Below, in pieces: positions 48,857 to 59,967 of a stretch of DNA of 64,000 nucleotides. The stretch spans positions 62,001 through 126,000 of the forward strand of contig JAQOTA010000038.1 of assembly GCA_029532415.1 (NCBI GenBank), in the 5' to 3' direction. Position numbers and translations under genes: made by a program. The stretch is from Marasmius tenuissimus. Its lineage: Eukaryota > Basidiomycota > Agaricomycetes > Agaricales > Marasmiaceae. Position 1 is the stretch's first letter; every line of letters begins with the position of its first letter. The notes beneath the pieces are model-generated. The model did not search any database. It saw nothing but the letters and a program-made list of their open reading frames with translations, and had not been told where the DNA came from.

Positions 48857-51284
48857 ACTCTTGCAAACTTGAGGTGGTTGTGGTACCACAGGTCTTTTGT
48901 GAGCTGTGAGCTGCTTGCTAGTTCGCCCGGGGTTTAAGTAGCACACGGTCGGGCGTAGGGATCCACTGAAAGCAGTTCAATCGAATAGAAATGTACCCTT
49001 AGTCCCAGTAGTTTGAATTCGCCAACTGAGATCGAAGGCGTGCAGTACAGTCGGCTATATGTTCCGTGTACCCTTTTCCCGGTCATGGATGCATAAGTTT
49101 CTTGGCATACAACCGTGTTGCCATCCAGCCTTCCAGCCGTGTTGCCTTTTGCGTTATTCTTGAAGACGTTGTCCTCTGGTGCGCAGTGTCTATGGTTGAA
49201 GATGTCCCTGCATGAAGCGGTGTGGGAGCACCGTATTGTATTATCTTGAGCATCGTATGTATCATTATCAGACGACCGTGAAGCCAGGAAACTCTTGAAC
49301 AGATCCGAACGAGCATCACAATATCAAAGCTCACATCCCATAACCACAACGCCAGTCCCAGGATGCCAACCTGCGTGATGAAGTTCATTCCTATAACTCC
49401 CGAGTGAGATGCAAAGTTCGATCTATCGGGATGCTTCTTCATAATTCCGAATCGCTAGTTTAGTTGCTTCGTGATGGGGATGTTCGCGGGTTTGCTGTGG
49501 GAGTAGCATAGAATAGCATTCTATCGAGATAGCATTCTTGGGGCCAGCTGATGGATAGCAGGAGGAGTGTAGCCAACCTGTGCATGGTTTTTGCACCGTC
49601 GAAGAGAATATAGTACAAAGCTAAACCTCATGCACAGCCACGCACACTCTTATTCCTGAACGACTACCAGCGCTTAGAACCTGCCGTTTCGCGACGAAAT
49701 GTCATTCTCAAAATCTTCATGGAACCAGGACCCCAGCCAAGCTGGTAGCAAGCAGATACGTGTTTGCAGGTGAAACGATCGAATGTGTTTATTCTTGTCG
49801 CCACAACCTCTAAGTCAAGAATTTCGTTCCGGCAGATGAGCTCGTCATAACTCTGATCTCGTGGTAAAGACCTTGATGATCTCTTTGCAACCTTGGTGTG
49901 GATTTAAAACTCACCATTTAGGGCAAGAAAGAAACCAAAACTCCGTCGAGCCAACCGACCCTCATGCTCACTATCGCTCACTACTGCGACTTTTGGAATA
50001 TTGTGCTCGGATATAACATGGACACTGACAAGGATGATAGGGTACGTGTTTGTGGAAGACATTGCGCGTTTTTGAACTGACCGGTCGGGGTAGATTGCAG
50101 TGCTCGGTGAAGCAAGACGTCCAACTCTATCAACACCTGCCCAGATTCCCACTTGAGACTTTGACAGCACAGACGGTGCTTGACATCCCTCCCTCCCTTT
50201 CGGCACCTTCACACCCGTGTACGGAGTCTTGCGTTAACCGTGACTGGATCATGATTGTGATGGAGCTGCAGGGCCCTGACCTGCAGCATCGTTCAGCACC
50301 GCACTGCGACTTCACCTTTGGGACCGACTTCTACGAGCAGAGTCGTCGTATAACAACTTTTCTCCTTCTGAAAGCCAAACTGGCCGAGAGGCAGCGACTA
50401 TCTGAACAGCGGCGTTCTCTTGCATAATCGGACATTCTTCCAAATCTTGCTTCAGGTTCAACTTGACAGGAGGGGCTCGTTCCGACCGGTTCATGATCAC
50501 GTCTGTCGGCCAAGGTAAGTTTTATACTATTCTCGTCAAATCATGGCTTTGAGAGAACCGTTTGACATTTTGATTAGGCTGCTGGGTGGTCAAGAGCGAA
50601 ATCATCGCGCTGAATGGCCTTACATTGACAATGGAAGCTCCACCACGGGCGATGGCTCTCCCCCATATATCTATCTCCCCAGCTTCGGGCTCATCGGTTC
50701 ATCCACGATGAAAGCAGACTACTACCACCTTTCAAGTCCGGCGAATAGGATGCCGCATCTAGCCAGGAGAGTTCATGGGTATAGGCATTCGCAGTCGAGA
50801 CGATCTGCTTAGTCTGTCATCACCAATCTCCCTCATACCCAGGGAGTACAAAGACTTGTAGCACGATTTCTAGACTCTGTGGCGTCGAATCGCAAGAGTT
50901 TAAACATGTCGGATTTGCCCACTTGCTACGACTGGTAACCTTCAGATTTTCGAATTGCAGATCCAATGGCCCTTGCCATTATCTACACCTCGTTGTCACT
51001 CGTCTTGGCCGTATGGAACAACCAAGAGGCGTTTCTCTTCGTCTTCAATTGGCTTCCTTCGATGATCGTGGGCTTTTATAGCCGAGCGCTGCGCGGTCGG
51101 ACACATCTGCTCGTCCCGGCTCTGACGACTTGGTTCGGATGTCTTGCACTTTTTCTTCACCACTCGCGACGCCGTATGAGTTGGGGTTGGGGTAGTTGAA
51201 TTCAATGAAAAGTCTTAAATTTGTCCGAGTGCAAACAATATCAGTTGGCGAAGACGTCGACTGTGGCAATACAGCGTACTTGGG
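48857..51284. other. Long intergenic region
   Basis: No supported gene. A minus frame at 49083-49442 has a hydrophobic stretch (ITQVGILGLALWLWDVSFDI) and plus frames at 50050-50427 and 50543-50812 exist, all without recognisable domains. Plus sequence at 50966-51190 is hydrophobic (MALAIIYTSLSLVLAVW) and might belong to the transporter relic that follows. Confidence 0.35.
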
Positions 51285-52475
51285 ACTGACCTCGCCACAC
51301 TCCGATGTGGAAGTCACAGACGGCGGGACGAGGGCTACGTTGGTTGTTATAGGAGTAAGCATAGGGTTGAGATGGTTGGGTACTTGACCGTTAAGCTCAC
51401 CGTCTTCGTCCCTTGTAGGCAACGTGTAACCAATTCGCAATGTGAGTCTCTCATCGCACCTCTCCACTCTTTTTAGTCCCGGGGAGGCTCGGACTAACCG
51501 ATTATCACACCCGTTGGACTGTATAGGTTGGAATGTCCCTCTTCATGAGAGGCGAATACGGTCATTATCCCAGAAAACTTGCGATTCAAACTCGGAATGG
51601 CTAACGTTCTCTGCGGATAATGCACAGACGTTCCTGGCGTGGTCAAACTGTTACCTCGACAGCGTACAATGTATGTTGTCTTGTTGGGTTTATGACGTTT
51701 CCAGGGACGTACACAGGTACGAGCTTGTAGTTACTAGGGTTCATGACAGATCATTGAGCGTTTATAGCTGTCGTGGCGTTAGCCTACGAAATCCCCCCGA
51801 GCTTCGCTATTCATGACGTCGATCGTGAATAGGGTGTCGGGTATGTTCGGGCTTTTAGCTGGGGTACTATTCTTTGATCGATGGGGTAAGTCGGAATTCC
51901 AGGCTGCGTTTCTTGACTGTGATCAGTTAATTCCCTCCTTGTAGGCTCGATGAACGTGATGATAATATTCACGGTGGTAGCTGCGATTGAGACATATGCT
52001 TGGCCATTCGCAGGAAACGTACCAGTCCTTGTGGGTGTCGCTGTCTTTCGCGGGTACGTTGTATTCCCACCGCACGGATTCACCTCTCATACACATCTAC
52101 TCCGCCCCTCAGATTGCCCCCTCTGCGGCCTACGTCTCGTTGCTCGCCAGGCCCCTACTCTCGATGAGACTTGCTGAGGATCGTGGTGTACGCGTTCAAC
52201 GTAGGTGTCGCAACGACCATCCTTGGGTTTGGCGCTTTGGTGCGACCGCCGATCGGTGGTGCGATTCAGAGGTCAGAAGGGGGTTGTGAGAGTATTGAGG
52301 TCCATGCCGGTAAGCTTTTCTCGTATATGAGCCGTCATTCAATACTGTCGAGCCGGTGATAGGGAGGGTAATTTTACTCGCGGCGGTACAGATGATCGTG
52401 TCTAGGTAATTGGTGGTTGGGTGTAGAGTTTTCAAGGCAAAGGTGTGGTACATGGATCCTTTCGGATGTAGTATA
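51285..52475 (+). pseudogene. Decayed MFS transporter, monocarboxylate-transporter type
   Basis: Fragments in the right order for a fungal MCT-family MFS protein: TDGGTRATLVVIGATC (family start: PDGGxxAWLVVLG), and LDSVQCMLSCWVYD (family: GSVQ...GxxYD). Then SMNVMIIFTVVAAIETYAWP followed by VPVLVGVAVFRG, RLAEDRGVRV, ILGFGALVRPPIGGAIQRSE (family: GPPIxGA), and finally a last helix VILLAAVQMIVSR with an in-frame TAG, then VVGCRVFKAK. Frames change repeatedly and stops interrupt several helices, so no functional protein can be spliced. Some apparent splice sites remain (51357, 51440). Intact family members move monocarboxylates or related solutes. Confidence 0.65.
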
Positions 52476-53081
52476 GTCACTTGCAGGAAGCATTGATTTA
52501 CTGAGCAGTTCCAACAGAGGGCTTACGGGGTCCAGTTTACTCGGACTCGGACCCCCCGATATCGTTGGTGGATTATCTGAGGGTGGCGGGGTTATCCCAT
52601 ACGATTCAATTGAGTGACTTGGATCCCAAGTTGAGTGCTCCTCCGTGTTTGTAACATTCCCTATCTACCATGGGCTTTTTTGGTACCACTTTCCGTATAC
52701 ACCGTCATCTACTCCTACTCAGTCCACACTGCTCTCACCGGCCGAGAGTTGGTTTCGTTGTTAACGGGGCTTATTTGGAGTCGAAAAATTGGGAGGAAGT
52801 ATACTCAAATGAAGCATCATACCCTCTCCTTTTTTATAGGCTTCTATAGAAGGTACTAAGCACAGGGAAGAACGAACACGAAACAACGGAAGTTTGCGAG
52901 GGGCGGGGGCGCGATGAGACGGGCCGAGGTAGACCGGCCCGACGTTGATTCGACGTCACTATCGATCGGATATCCGCGATTGCCCGTAATATTTCACAGG
53001 CCGTGTCGAGCGGATCGCCGTGAAATTATAACTCTTTCTTTGACCTCCATCTTCCCTCTTCCCACTCGAAAAACGACGACA
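52476..53081. other. Intergenic region with aldolase promoter
   Basis: The last 60 bases before the aldolase ATG are CT-rich (ctttctttgacctccatctt...), a usual feature of highly expressed fungal glycolytic genes. No gene otherwise. Confidence 0.4.
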
Positions 53082-54311
53082 ATGGGCCTCCTCGATATCG
53101 TTCCTGTAGGTCGAGCTCAACCAGGCTTGTATCGAGCTGTCGATAGTAATGCGAATTTCTATAGGCTGGCGTTCTCACTGGCGAGAACGTGATCAAGGTC
53201 TTCGACTATGCTAAAGAGCACAAGGTGAGCCGTTTTTCTCTATGCTCGGGGAAGAAAATTGTAACTGATACGTGCCATATAGTTTGCGATCCCTGTAGGT
53301 TGATTTTTCTTGCGGAAAAATGCGGCGATTGACGGTCGATTTCTCGGATTTATTTTTTTTCGTTATTGGGTTGGGATTTGTTAGGCTATCGTGAGTGGTT
53401 ATAGTCGAGTTTTGCTCGACTAGAAGCTGACGCTGTGCGGACTTAGAACGTGACCTCTTCATCGACAGCAAATGCTGTATTGGAGGCGGCACGGTCAGTC
53501 TCAGGAAATTTTTCTGCACGCGAATCACTCTCAATCTTCCTCGTGTTTCTAGTGATATCAAAGCCCCCATCATCCTTCAAGTTTCTCAAGGAGGCTCTGC
53601 CTACTTTGCCGGCAAAGGCCTCGCCAACGACAAACAACAAGCTTCCATCACCGGAGCCGTGGCCGCTGCTCACCATATCCGCACTGTCGCCAAAGCGTAC
53701 GGTGTCCCTGTCATCCTCCACTCTGACCATTGCGCCAAGAAGCTTTTGCCGTGGTTCGATGGGATGCTCGAGGCCGACGAAGCTTACTACAAGCAACACG
53801 GCGAGCCCCTGTTTTCCTCTCACATGCTTGACTTGTCGGAAGAGTCGAAAGAGGAGAACATCGAGATCTGTGTCAAGTACTTCAAGCGCATGGCACCTAT
53901 CGGGATCTGGTTAGAGATGGAGATCGGTATCACCGGTGGCGAGGAAGATGGCGTCGACAACACTGGTGTAGACAACGCGTCTTTGTACACCCAGCCCGAG
54001 GATATCTGGGATGTGTATGCTGCGCTTTCGAAGATTGGACCTGGGTTCTCGATTGCTGCTGGGTTTGGAAATGTTCATGGGGTTTATAAGCCGGGTAATG
54101 TCAAGCTGCAGCCGGATCTTCTTGGGAAGCATCAGGCGCATGCGAAGGAGAAGATTGGGGCGAATGCAAAGAGCGATAAGCCTTTGTGAGTACTGGTTTG
54201 GTTGCGTGATATCCGATGTTGATTGTGATTTTCCTTTCCACCCTGCGTGCAGGTTCCTTGTCTTCCACGGTGGCTCCGGATCGACAAAGGACGAGATCAA
54301 GACTGCTGTTG

Positions 54312-54342
<31 letters not shown>

Positions 54343-54673
54343 TGACACTCAGTTCGCTTACCTCGCTGGTATCCGCGTAAGTACTGGTCACCACAGTTAC
54401 AGGCTTATATGCTGATTCGTTGCGTTTTAAGGACTATTGCGATAAGAAGAAAGACTACCTCAAGAGCCAAGTCGGTAACCCTGAAGGCGCCGACAAGCCT
54501 AACAAGAAGGTAATGCAACTTTTTCTCCGTTCCGTCTGTAGCACGGTCGTTGACGCTTGTCTTCCCCATCTCAGTACTACGATCCCCGTGTCTGGGTTCG
54601 CGAGGGAGAGAAGACGCTCTCTGAGCGTGTCAAGGAGGCTTGCGCTGACCTTGGCAACACCGATCGTCTGTAA
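53082..54673 (+). CDS. fba1: Class II fructose-bisphosphate aldolase
   Basis: Zn-dependent aldolase splitting fructose 1,6-bisphosphate in glycolysis, cytosolic. Nine exons: 53082-53105, 53165-53224, 53283-53294, 53385-53390, 53447-53493, 53553-54188, then three more ending at 54673. The 6-nt exon 53385-53390 supplies Ala-Ile of the conserved FAIPAINVTSSST. Other landmarks: ILQVSQGGSAYFAGKG, zinc-binding HSDHCAKKLLPW, EMEIGITGGEEDGVDN, AAGFGNVHGVYKPGNV, VFHGGSGS and KMNVDTDTQFAY. The C-terminus is GNTDRL. About 360 residues, normal for the family. Frame and splice sites intact; AATAAA at 54718. The concentration of small introns at the 5' end is typical of basidiomycetes. Confidence 0.97.
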
Positions 54674-54717
54674 ATCGTCGTGTAGCGTTCGTTGGGGACG
54701 GATTGGGAGTAGTATTC

Positions 54718-54723
54718 AATAAA
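54718..54723 (+). terminator. Putative polyadenylation signal of aldolase
   Basis: AATAAA 45 nt after the stop codon; position fits a poly(A) signal. Confidence 0.5.
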
Positions 54724-55335
54724 TGTAACACTGTAGAGAGATTTTAATGCAGTATGGTATCAACATTTGGAGAGCCTTGCTACAGCATTGTCTTGGACTC
54801 AGACTCAGCAGCGACGTATTCCCGGGCCCGCTACTGACGTAAGGAAGTAGAAGGGTCTTTACCATGCCGAAAAATAAGAGTCTTTTCTGATTCAGGAGGA
54901 AGAGAAAGGGCAAATACCTCGTTCGAGGTATCAATAGTTAGCAATATACTATTTGACTGTGTGACAGTCCTTCGAAATGTTGTGCTTTATCCATAATTTT
55001 AGCGACAGTGTTCAATCCTATTTTTTGTGGGTCTTGCCGGAGGCCTGGCCTAACCCACCCGTGAAGCTTCTGGGAATAGTTCTACGACCAAGAGTCTTGC
55101 TGGTGGCTGAGCTCCCAAATGAGCACACGCTCCACGGACAGATACCAACGAGACTGATGAGGGAGCATGGATGAGGAAAGAATCTGGCCTTCCCCCAGAA
55201 GTGGGTGGGAGGGTCAACAAGCCTCAGGATATCTGACTGCTGTTGCGCTGCATACTTATTCACTCAGACAATCAGGGAACTATAGAGGCACGAGCGCATA
55301 GGTTACCATATTCGAGGCATTCTCAGACCAAGAGG
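54724..55335. other. Intergenic, no gene seen
   Basis: Lies between aldolase and the TIR element. A minus frame at 55018-55263 has no domain. Confidence 0.4.
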
Positions 55336-55973
55336 TAGGCCTGTAACCGACCCCTCACAAGAAACATCGTTGTGAGGGGCCTGGAGATCTGAGTTTGAAA
55401 TGGCGGGAGACTTTTCACACTACCATATATAGGTTTGGTCAAAGTGATCGGACAGCTTACAATCGAAAACAAACGTGGCGAGTATTTCCTTCGTGTCGCG
55501 TTGCCTGCATTATCCCTTTGTATTCCAGTCTCCAGTCTGGTAAGAGCCTTCTAGGCTTGACTGGAAGCAACACAGAAAGTAACGAAGACTTGTAACGAGC
55601 TGTACGGCCGCCTCCCAAGATGACTGATCAGTACAAGTAGCTAACCATGGTCTCCGAACATTCCCGATCAAGTTCTCGCTGCGTTTGAGAGATATTACTG
55701 ACCTTCTCGCATCTCAAGTTGACAAAATCAAGCCGTCCTGATCTCCTGGGCCATTTGCCCGAGTTTGAAGGGGAGAATTCACGTGAGAAGGCGGGTGGAT
55801 GGGAACGAGCAAGCTTGAAGAAAATATTTGCCACATTTATTTTCGATCATACACTGTCCGATCACTTTGACCAAACCTATATATGGTAGCGGAAAAGTCT
55901 CCCGCCATTTCAAACTCAGATCTCCAGGGCCGTCAATTGACACTTGGTCATTGACGGGCCTGTCACAGGTCTA
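55336..55973. mobile_element. Non-autonomous DNA transposon (MITE) with long terminal inverted repeats
   Basis: Sequence 55381-55510 is repeated in inverse orientation at about 55795-55929: CTGGAGATCTGAGTTTGAAA, then TGGCGGGAGACTTTTC, ATATATAGGTTTGGTCAAAG and TGATCGGACAG recur almost exactly. Similarity continues outward to GGCCTGT (left) and ACAGGTC (right), both bordered by TA, as for TA-target elements. Within each arm, just outside the CTGGAGATCT block, lies a small hairpin: CCCCTCACAA/TTGTGAGGGG on the left and GGCCGTCAAT/ATTGACGGGCC on the right. The centre (about 280 bp) has no transposase. About 638 bp in all; superfamily not assigned. Confidence 0.8.
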
Positions 55974-56441
55974 ACCAAGAGGAGATATACGCTCTCTGGG
56001 GGCTCAAATCAGGACCAAACATTAGTGGAGGGTCTGGCCCCGGCTGGGTCTATGACCAGTTGACCTACTCGCATGACAAGGATGCCATGGAGTTGAGGAG
56101 TGATATATAGAGTATACTAATGGCATTTCTAAGCCGTGGTTATGCCACGGTTATGCATGATTGGGTGGTGGTTACATGACCACCGAATTGTGTGTATTCA
56201 GGGTCCATAAACACCGAAAATGCCTAATGTACAAGCGCGCTCGCTTACTTTCCTGTTGTTTGTACCTCGCAGATCCTCTCACGTAGTGTAGTCTGTCAAT
56301 TGATCACTTTCATTACCCACTCAAGCACGCAGAAGGAAGAGTTTCAAGCTTCGATTTATCTCGAACAAAACTGCCAAGTACAAAGCTGTTATTCTACTAC
56401 TACCCGACCATTGCCTTCACTGCCCCCTCTCTAAGCGAACA
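55974..56441. other. Spacer between MITE and Crypton
   Basis: No gene. Small palindromes occur (for example CCGTGGTTATGCCACGG near 56134 and GGTGGTTACATGACCACC near 56167). It may contain the left end of the Crypton, which cannot be recognised without a second copy. Confidence 0.4.
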
Positions 56442-59400
56442 ATGGGATCTACATGCCCGTCACCAAGTCAGAGGCGCTTCCTGCTCAAGAGCCCAAAGGC
56501 CCCACTCGGGCTTCGCCTGCGAGTAGCGAGGCAAAATGAGCAGGCGACGGCGTCAGCAACTCGAGCCACCTTCACGCTTTCCTCGAACCATTTCAACTCT
56601 ATTCTTTCACTCCCTAGCGTCCAACGCGCTGCCATGGAGGCGTTTTCGGACTCGCGCTTATCGAGCATCGAGCAAGATACCGAGAAGGATCGTCCGTACA
56701 TGTTTCCCTTCGGGTCTTCCCCAGAAGCCGACTTCAACTACCCACTGCGATCAAACAACGACAACGCCGACCATACTCCGACTGCGGCAGTGTCGCAAGC
56801 CCTCGTACTAAGAGATCCGGGAGCGGTGGCGCTATGCTCAGAGTCAGATTCGGGCGCATTGGTTGCCACCTCGGCAGCCGGGAGCATCGTTCCATATCAC
56901 AACGAGTTGCAAGCCATGGTAGGAGAAACCCATCACTGGCGAGTGGCACAACAGAAGGATAGCGACTCGCGGAAGGGAACAGGGGTAGCATATCCCCGGC
57001 ATGTTCAGGTGTATAAGGAGTGGTGGGAGCACCAACAATTCCTTCGAGGACAAGGAGTTAGCGCGTATGTGCCCGTGCCGGCATTCCCCCCAACCGCGAC
57101 GAAAGTAGCGATGTGGTTGACGAAGTCAGAGATGGTGCGATGCAAGGTGAGTGCTACCAGTCCTCTCACCAACTTTCGCTCTGAATTCCCCGCCACAGCG
57201 TTCCAGAGGCGGGGGTGACATAGAGAATACAACCGTCGGGAAATCCTCCATCCAGCAGGCGATCAATGCCCTTGAACGTGTACGAAAAGAGCTTGAGTGG
57301 CAAATGCCCAACTATCCGGAGGTGCAAGTGCCGTTGCGCGATGATCTATGGATCAAGGCCATCGAGACTGCTGTGAAGAAGAACGAGACCATTCGGACTT
57401 CAAAGGCTATCAGCCTAAAAGTCTCTGGCTCAAGCGCCGGTGAGTTCATCTTCATTGAAGGATGAAATGCAGAAACTGATCTTTTATTTGATCTCTTCAG
57501 ATAGTTACTCGCTTGACGAGATGCATCGAGTTGCCGTCCGCATGATGCTCAACTGCAAGACCAACCGTCAAACTTTCTTGTCATTGCGTAACCGGGCACT
57601 ATTCCTCTTACCCTGTGTCTCCTTCTTCCGCGGAGATAACCTTCGCCTCCTCGAGTTTTCCGACATCTTCTTCCAAGACATACCCAACACTGCCCGAGAA
57701 ACCTTAGATGCTGATGGGAAGTACACCCACAAACACGATATTGAGGTATGCATTCCCCAACATTTGATCCATGGGTTGAGCTGAAATGATGCCTAGGTCC
57801 TTACGTTCTTGGTGGACCAGGCGAAACACAACACGAGTGGCCGCGTCGATGAACACGGTATAATCCGTCATCGGGATGTCGAGCTATGTGGAATCGGGGC
57901 GATGGCGATGTATCTATTCGCACTATTCCACATCAAGGACAACCCACGCTGGCCGTCATTCGAGCCGGAGTTTGGCGAAAACGACCCTGGCCAATATGGG
58001 GCCCGAGCCTGGTACAGTCTTCGCGCATTTCCAGGTAGCGGGGGAGATGATTCTGAGATGTCGTATCAGCGTAAGTTCATCAAAACTTCGTCTGGAAATG
58101 GATACTCACTCAGTCCGTAGAACATTACGAAGTTATCAAAACCATCCATCAGGAAAACGACATTGAGGTGTCGAAGGTGACACATTGCGGTCGTCTGACC
58201 GCCGTATTGCATGCACGAAGGAACGGGGCGTCAGAATCTGATGCGAAGGCACTAGGGGGTTGGAGTCGAAGCGGCTCATACGGTATCTATGACCGAGCGC
58301 TGCCAGAGGAGGGGTTGCTTAGCGCCGCCTTGTTCAACGGCAAGGACACAAAACAACATTATCTTGAATGCGGAGACCTACGTAAGTGGCCTTTGAATGG
58401 AATGTTGTTGCAAAACATTGATATTGAGAATAAACTAGGACTAGAAAGCATCGAGCGGGAGATATTCCCGAAAGTGGAGGAAGAGATGAAGAAATATGAG
58501 CAGCGACGTCAAGGCAACGAGAATATGAAGGACTACGCCCTCCTCAACTTTCTCAATGCCCTTCTTCGTCTCCGGCGTATCCTTGTCCAGGATGCAGCCG
58601 TCCTATACGGGAACTATCCTGCGGCTGATATCTTTCGATATCACCCATTCAACACCACAGAATTCCGGGAGTTCGCCGTTGTGGTGAAGGATACCATCGC
58701 GAACGCGCATAGGAGGACCCAGCTTGAGCTTCAGGAATATCCTGAGCACGTACAAGTCAGCATACAGTCCGCCATGCTCTCGAGCACGCTCCAGTTCGAG
58801 CGGCTGCAATCAACCGTCAACCAACGCCTGGCGAGCCTCCTTGACGCGATGCAGAACATGCAGAACATGCAGCTAGGTTCCGAATTGGGGATGAGGCTGG
58901 CCAAACGTCAAAAGACCAGAAGGTCTACTGCCGCGGTTGAGGCGCCTTCCGCACGCCTAGCCGTTGAAGCACCCTCCCCACAAGCCAGTGCCGTCACGCA
59001 AACGGCATCCGAAACCTCCGAGCCACCCGTGGCCCTTGTCTTAAGCGACATAGCGCAAGCGTTTGAAGCCCCGCAAGTCACACACTCTCCAACTCCTCTC
59101 CTTCCCTGCCCCTTCTATATGTTCCAGCTGGGAACCGATAACATCGTGTCTGTTCCGAGAGATAAGTTCTCCGTAGCACAAGAGACAGCTATGGCTGCCA
59201 TCGAGAAGAAGTTTGGAGGGGAGAAGGTCGGGAAACATGAATGGAAATGGATTGTTCCTGCTACGAAAGGGTGTCGAACGGAAGAGTGGATCCCTGTGTT
59301 CAAATTCAAGGAGAACGCGACTCGAAGGGAGATTTGGGACGAGTTCACCAGTGGTCTGGATGGGAAGTTGTCGGTCGTGCAGCTCGAAGACCACTGGGAT

Positions 59401-59800
59401 GCCAAGTGGAAGACCGATAAAACGCATGGTACGGAGTACTGTCGCAGAGACAAGCTGGTGAAGTTGGTCAGGAAATTGAAGGCCAAACCAAATTGGAACA
59501 CTGACCTTGCGTTCCGATTCCTGGACGACAGGTTCCCGATCTTCCCTGGGCGCAACCCACCCAAGACCGTGCTACAGGAGCTTAGGACGACCAACAACTT
59601 CATCAGGTGGCTACAGGTATCGAATAAGAAGGGGAAGAAGAGGAAGAGGGCGGAGGAAGATGGTATTCCTGAGGATGGACATGAGGCGGCAGACACGGAC
59701 GAAACGCATCCAAATATTGCATTGGTTGTCGAGGCGGCGAGTTCATATCCCTGAGATTAGAGAAAAACCATACCGTTAGTGGACTTATAGTTAGTGATTG
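56300..59800 (+). mobile_element. Crypton element (ends not resolved)
   Basis: Region around the recombinase gene. Cryptons lack terminal inverted repeats and leave only very short direct repeats, so the borders cannot be placed from one copy; coordinates are nominal. Confidence 0.5.
56442..59754 (+). CDS. Crypton-type tyrosine recombinase with GCR1_C-like domain
   Basis: DNA recombinase that moves Crypton elements by a tyrosine-recombinase reaction. Exons 56442-57146, 57199-57439, 57501-57745, 57797-58070 and 58121-59754 splice in frame to 1,032 residues. After a low-complexity N-terminus and a helical core-binding-like region (EVQVPLRDDLWIKAIETAVK) comes the catalytic domain. The first Arg is in LLPCVSFFRGDNLRLLEFSD. 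The HxxR box is THCGRL, LGGW follows, and the candidate nucleophile Tyr is in SYGIYDRALPEEG. A coiled, Gln-rich stretch (QNMQNMQ) follows, then a C-terminal DNA-binding region like GCR1_C (IWDEFTSGLDGKLSVVQLED, W.AKW, YCRRDKLVKLV). All catalytic positions are present and no stop interrupts it. It could still be a domesticated copy. Confidence 0.88.
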
Positions 59801-59967
59801 CTGTAGCGTACGAACCTTTGAACTCGATTCGAGTGATTAATCCTTCTCATCCGGTGCTGATTGGTCTGGCGCTAAAATAACAGGAATGTGAGCTTTCACG
59901 CTCCGAGAATGATCAGGTAACATAAGAAAGCATCCACTGCACGTAGCAGCAGAAGGAGTCACAGCAC

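Noticed and set aside
48857..48946. Upstream in-frame ATG of the epoxide hydrolase-like gene
   Set aside because: Using it would place the signal peptide inside the protein; the start at 48856 fits a secreted enzyme.
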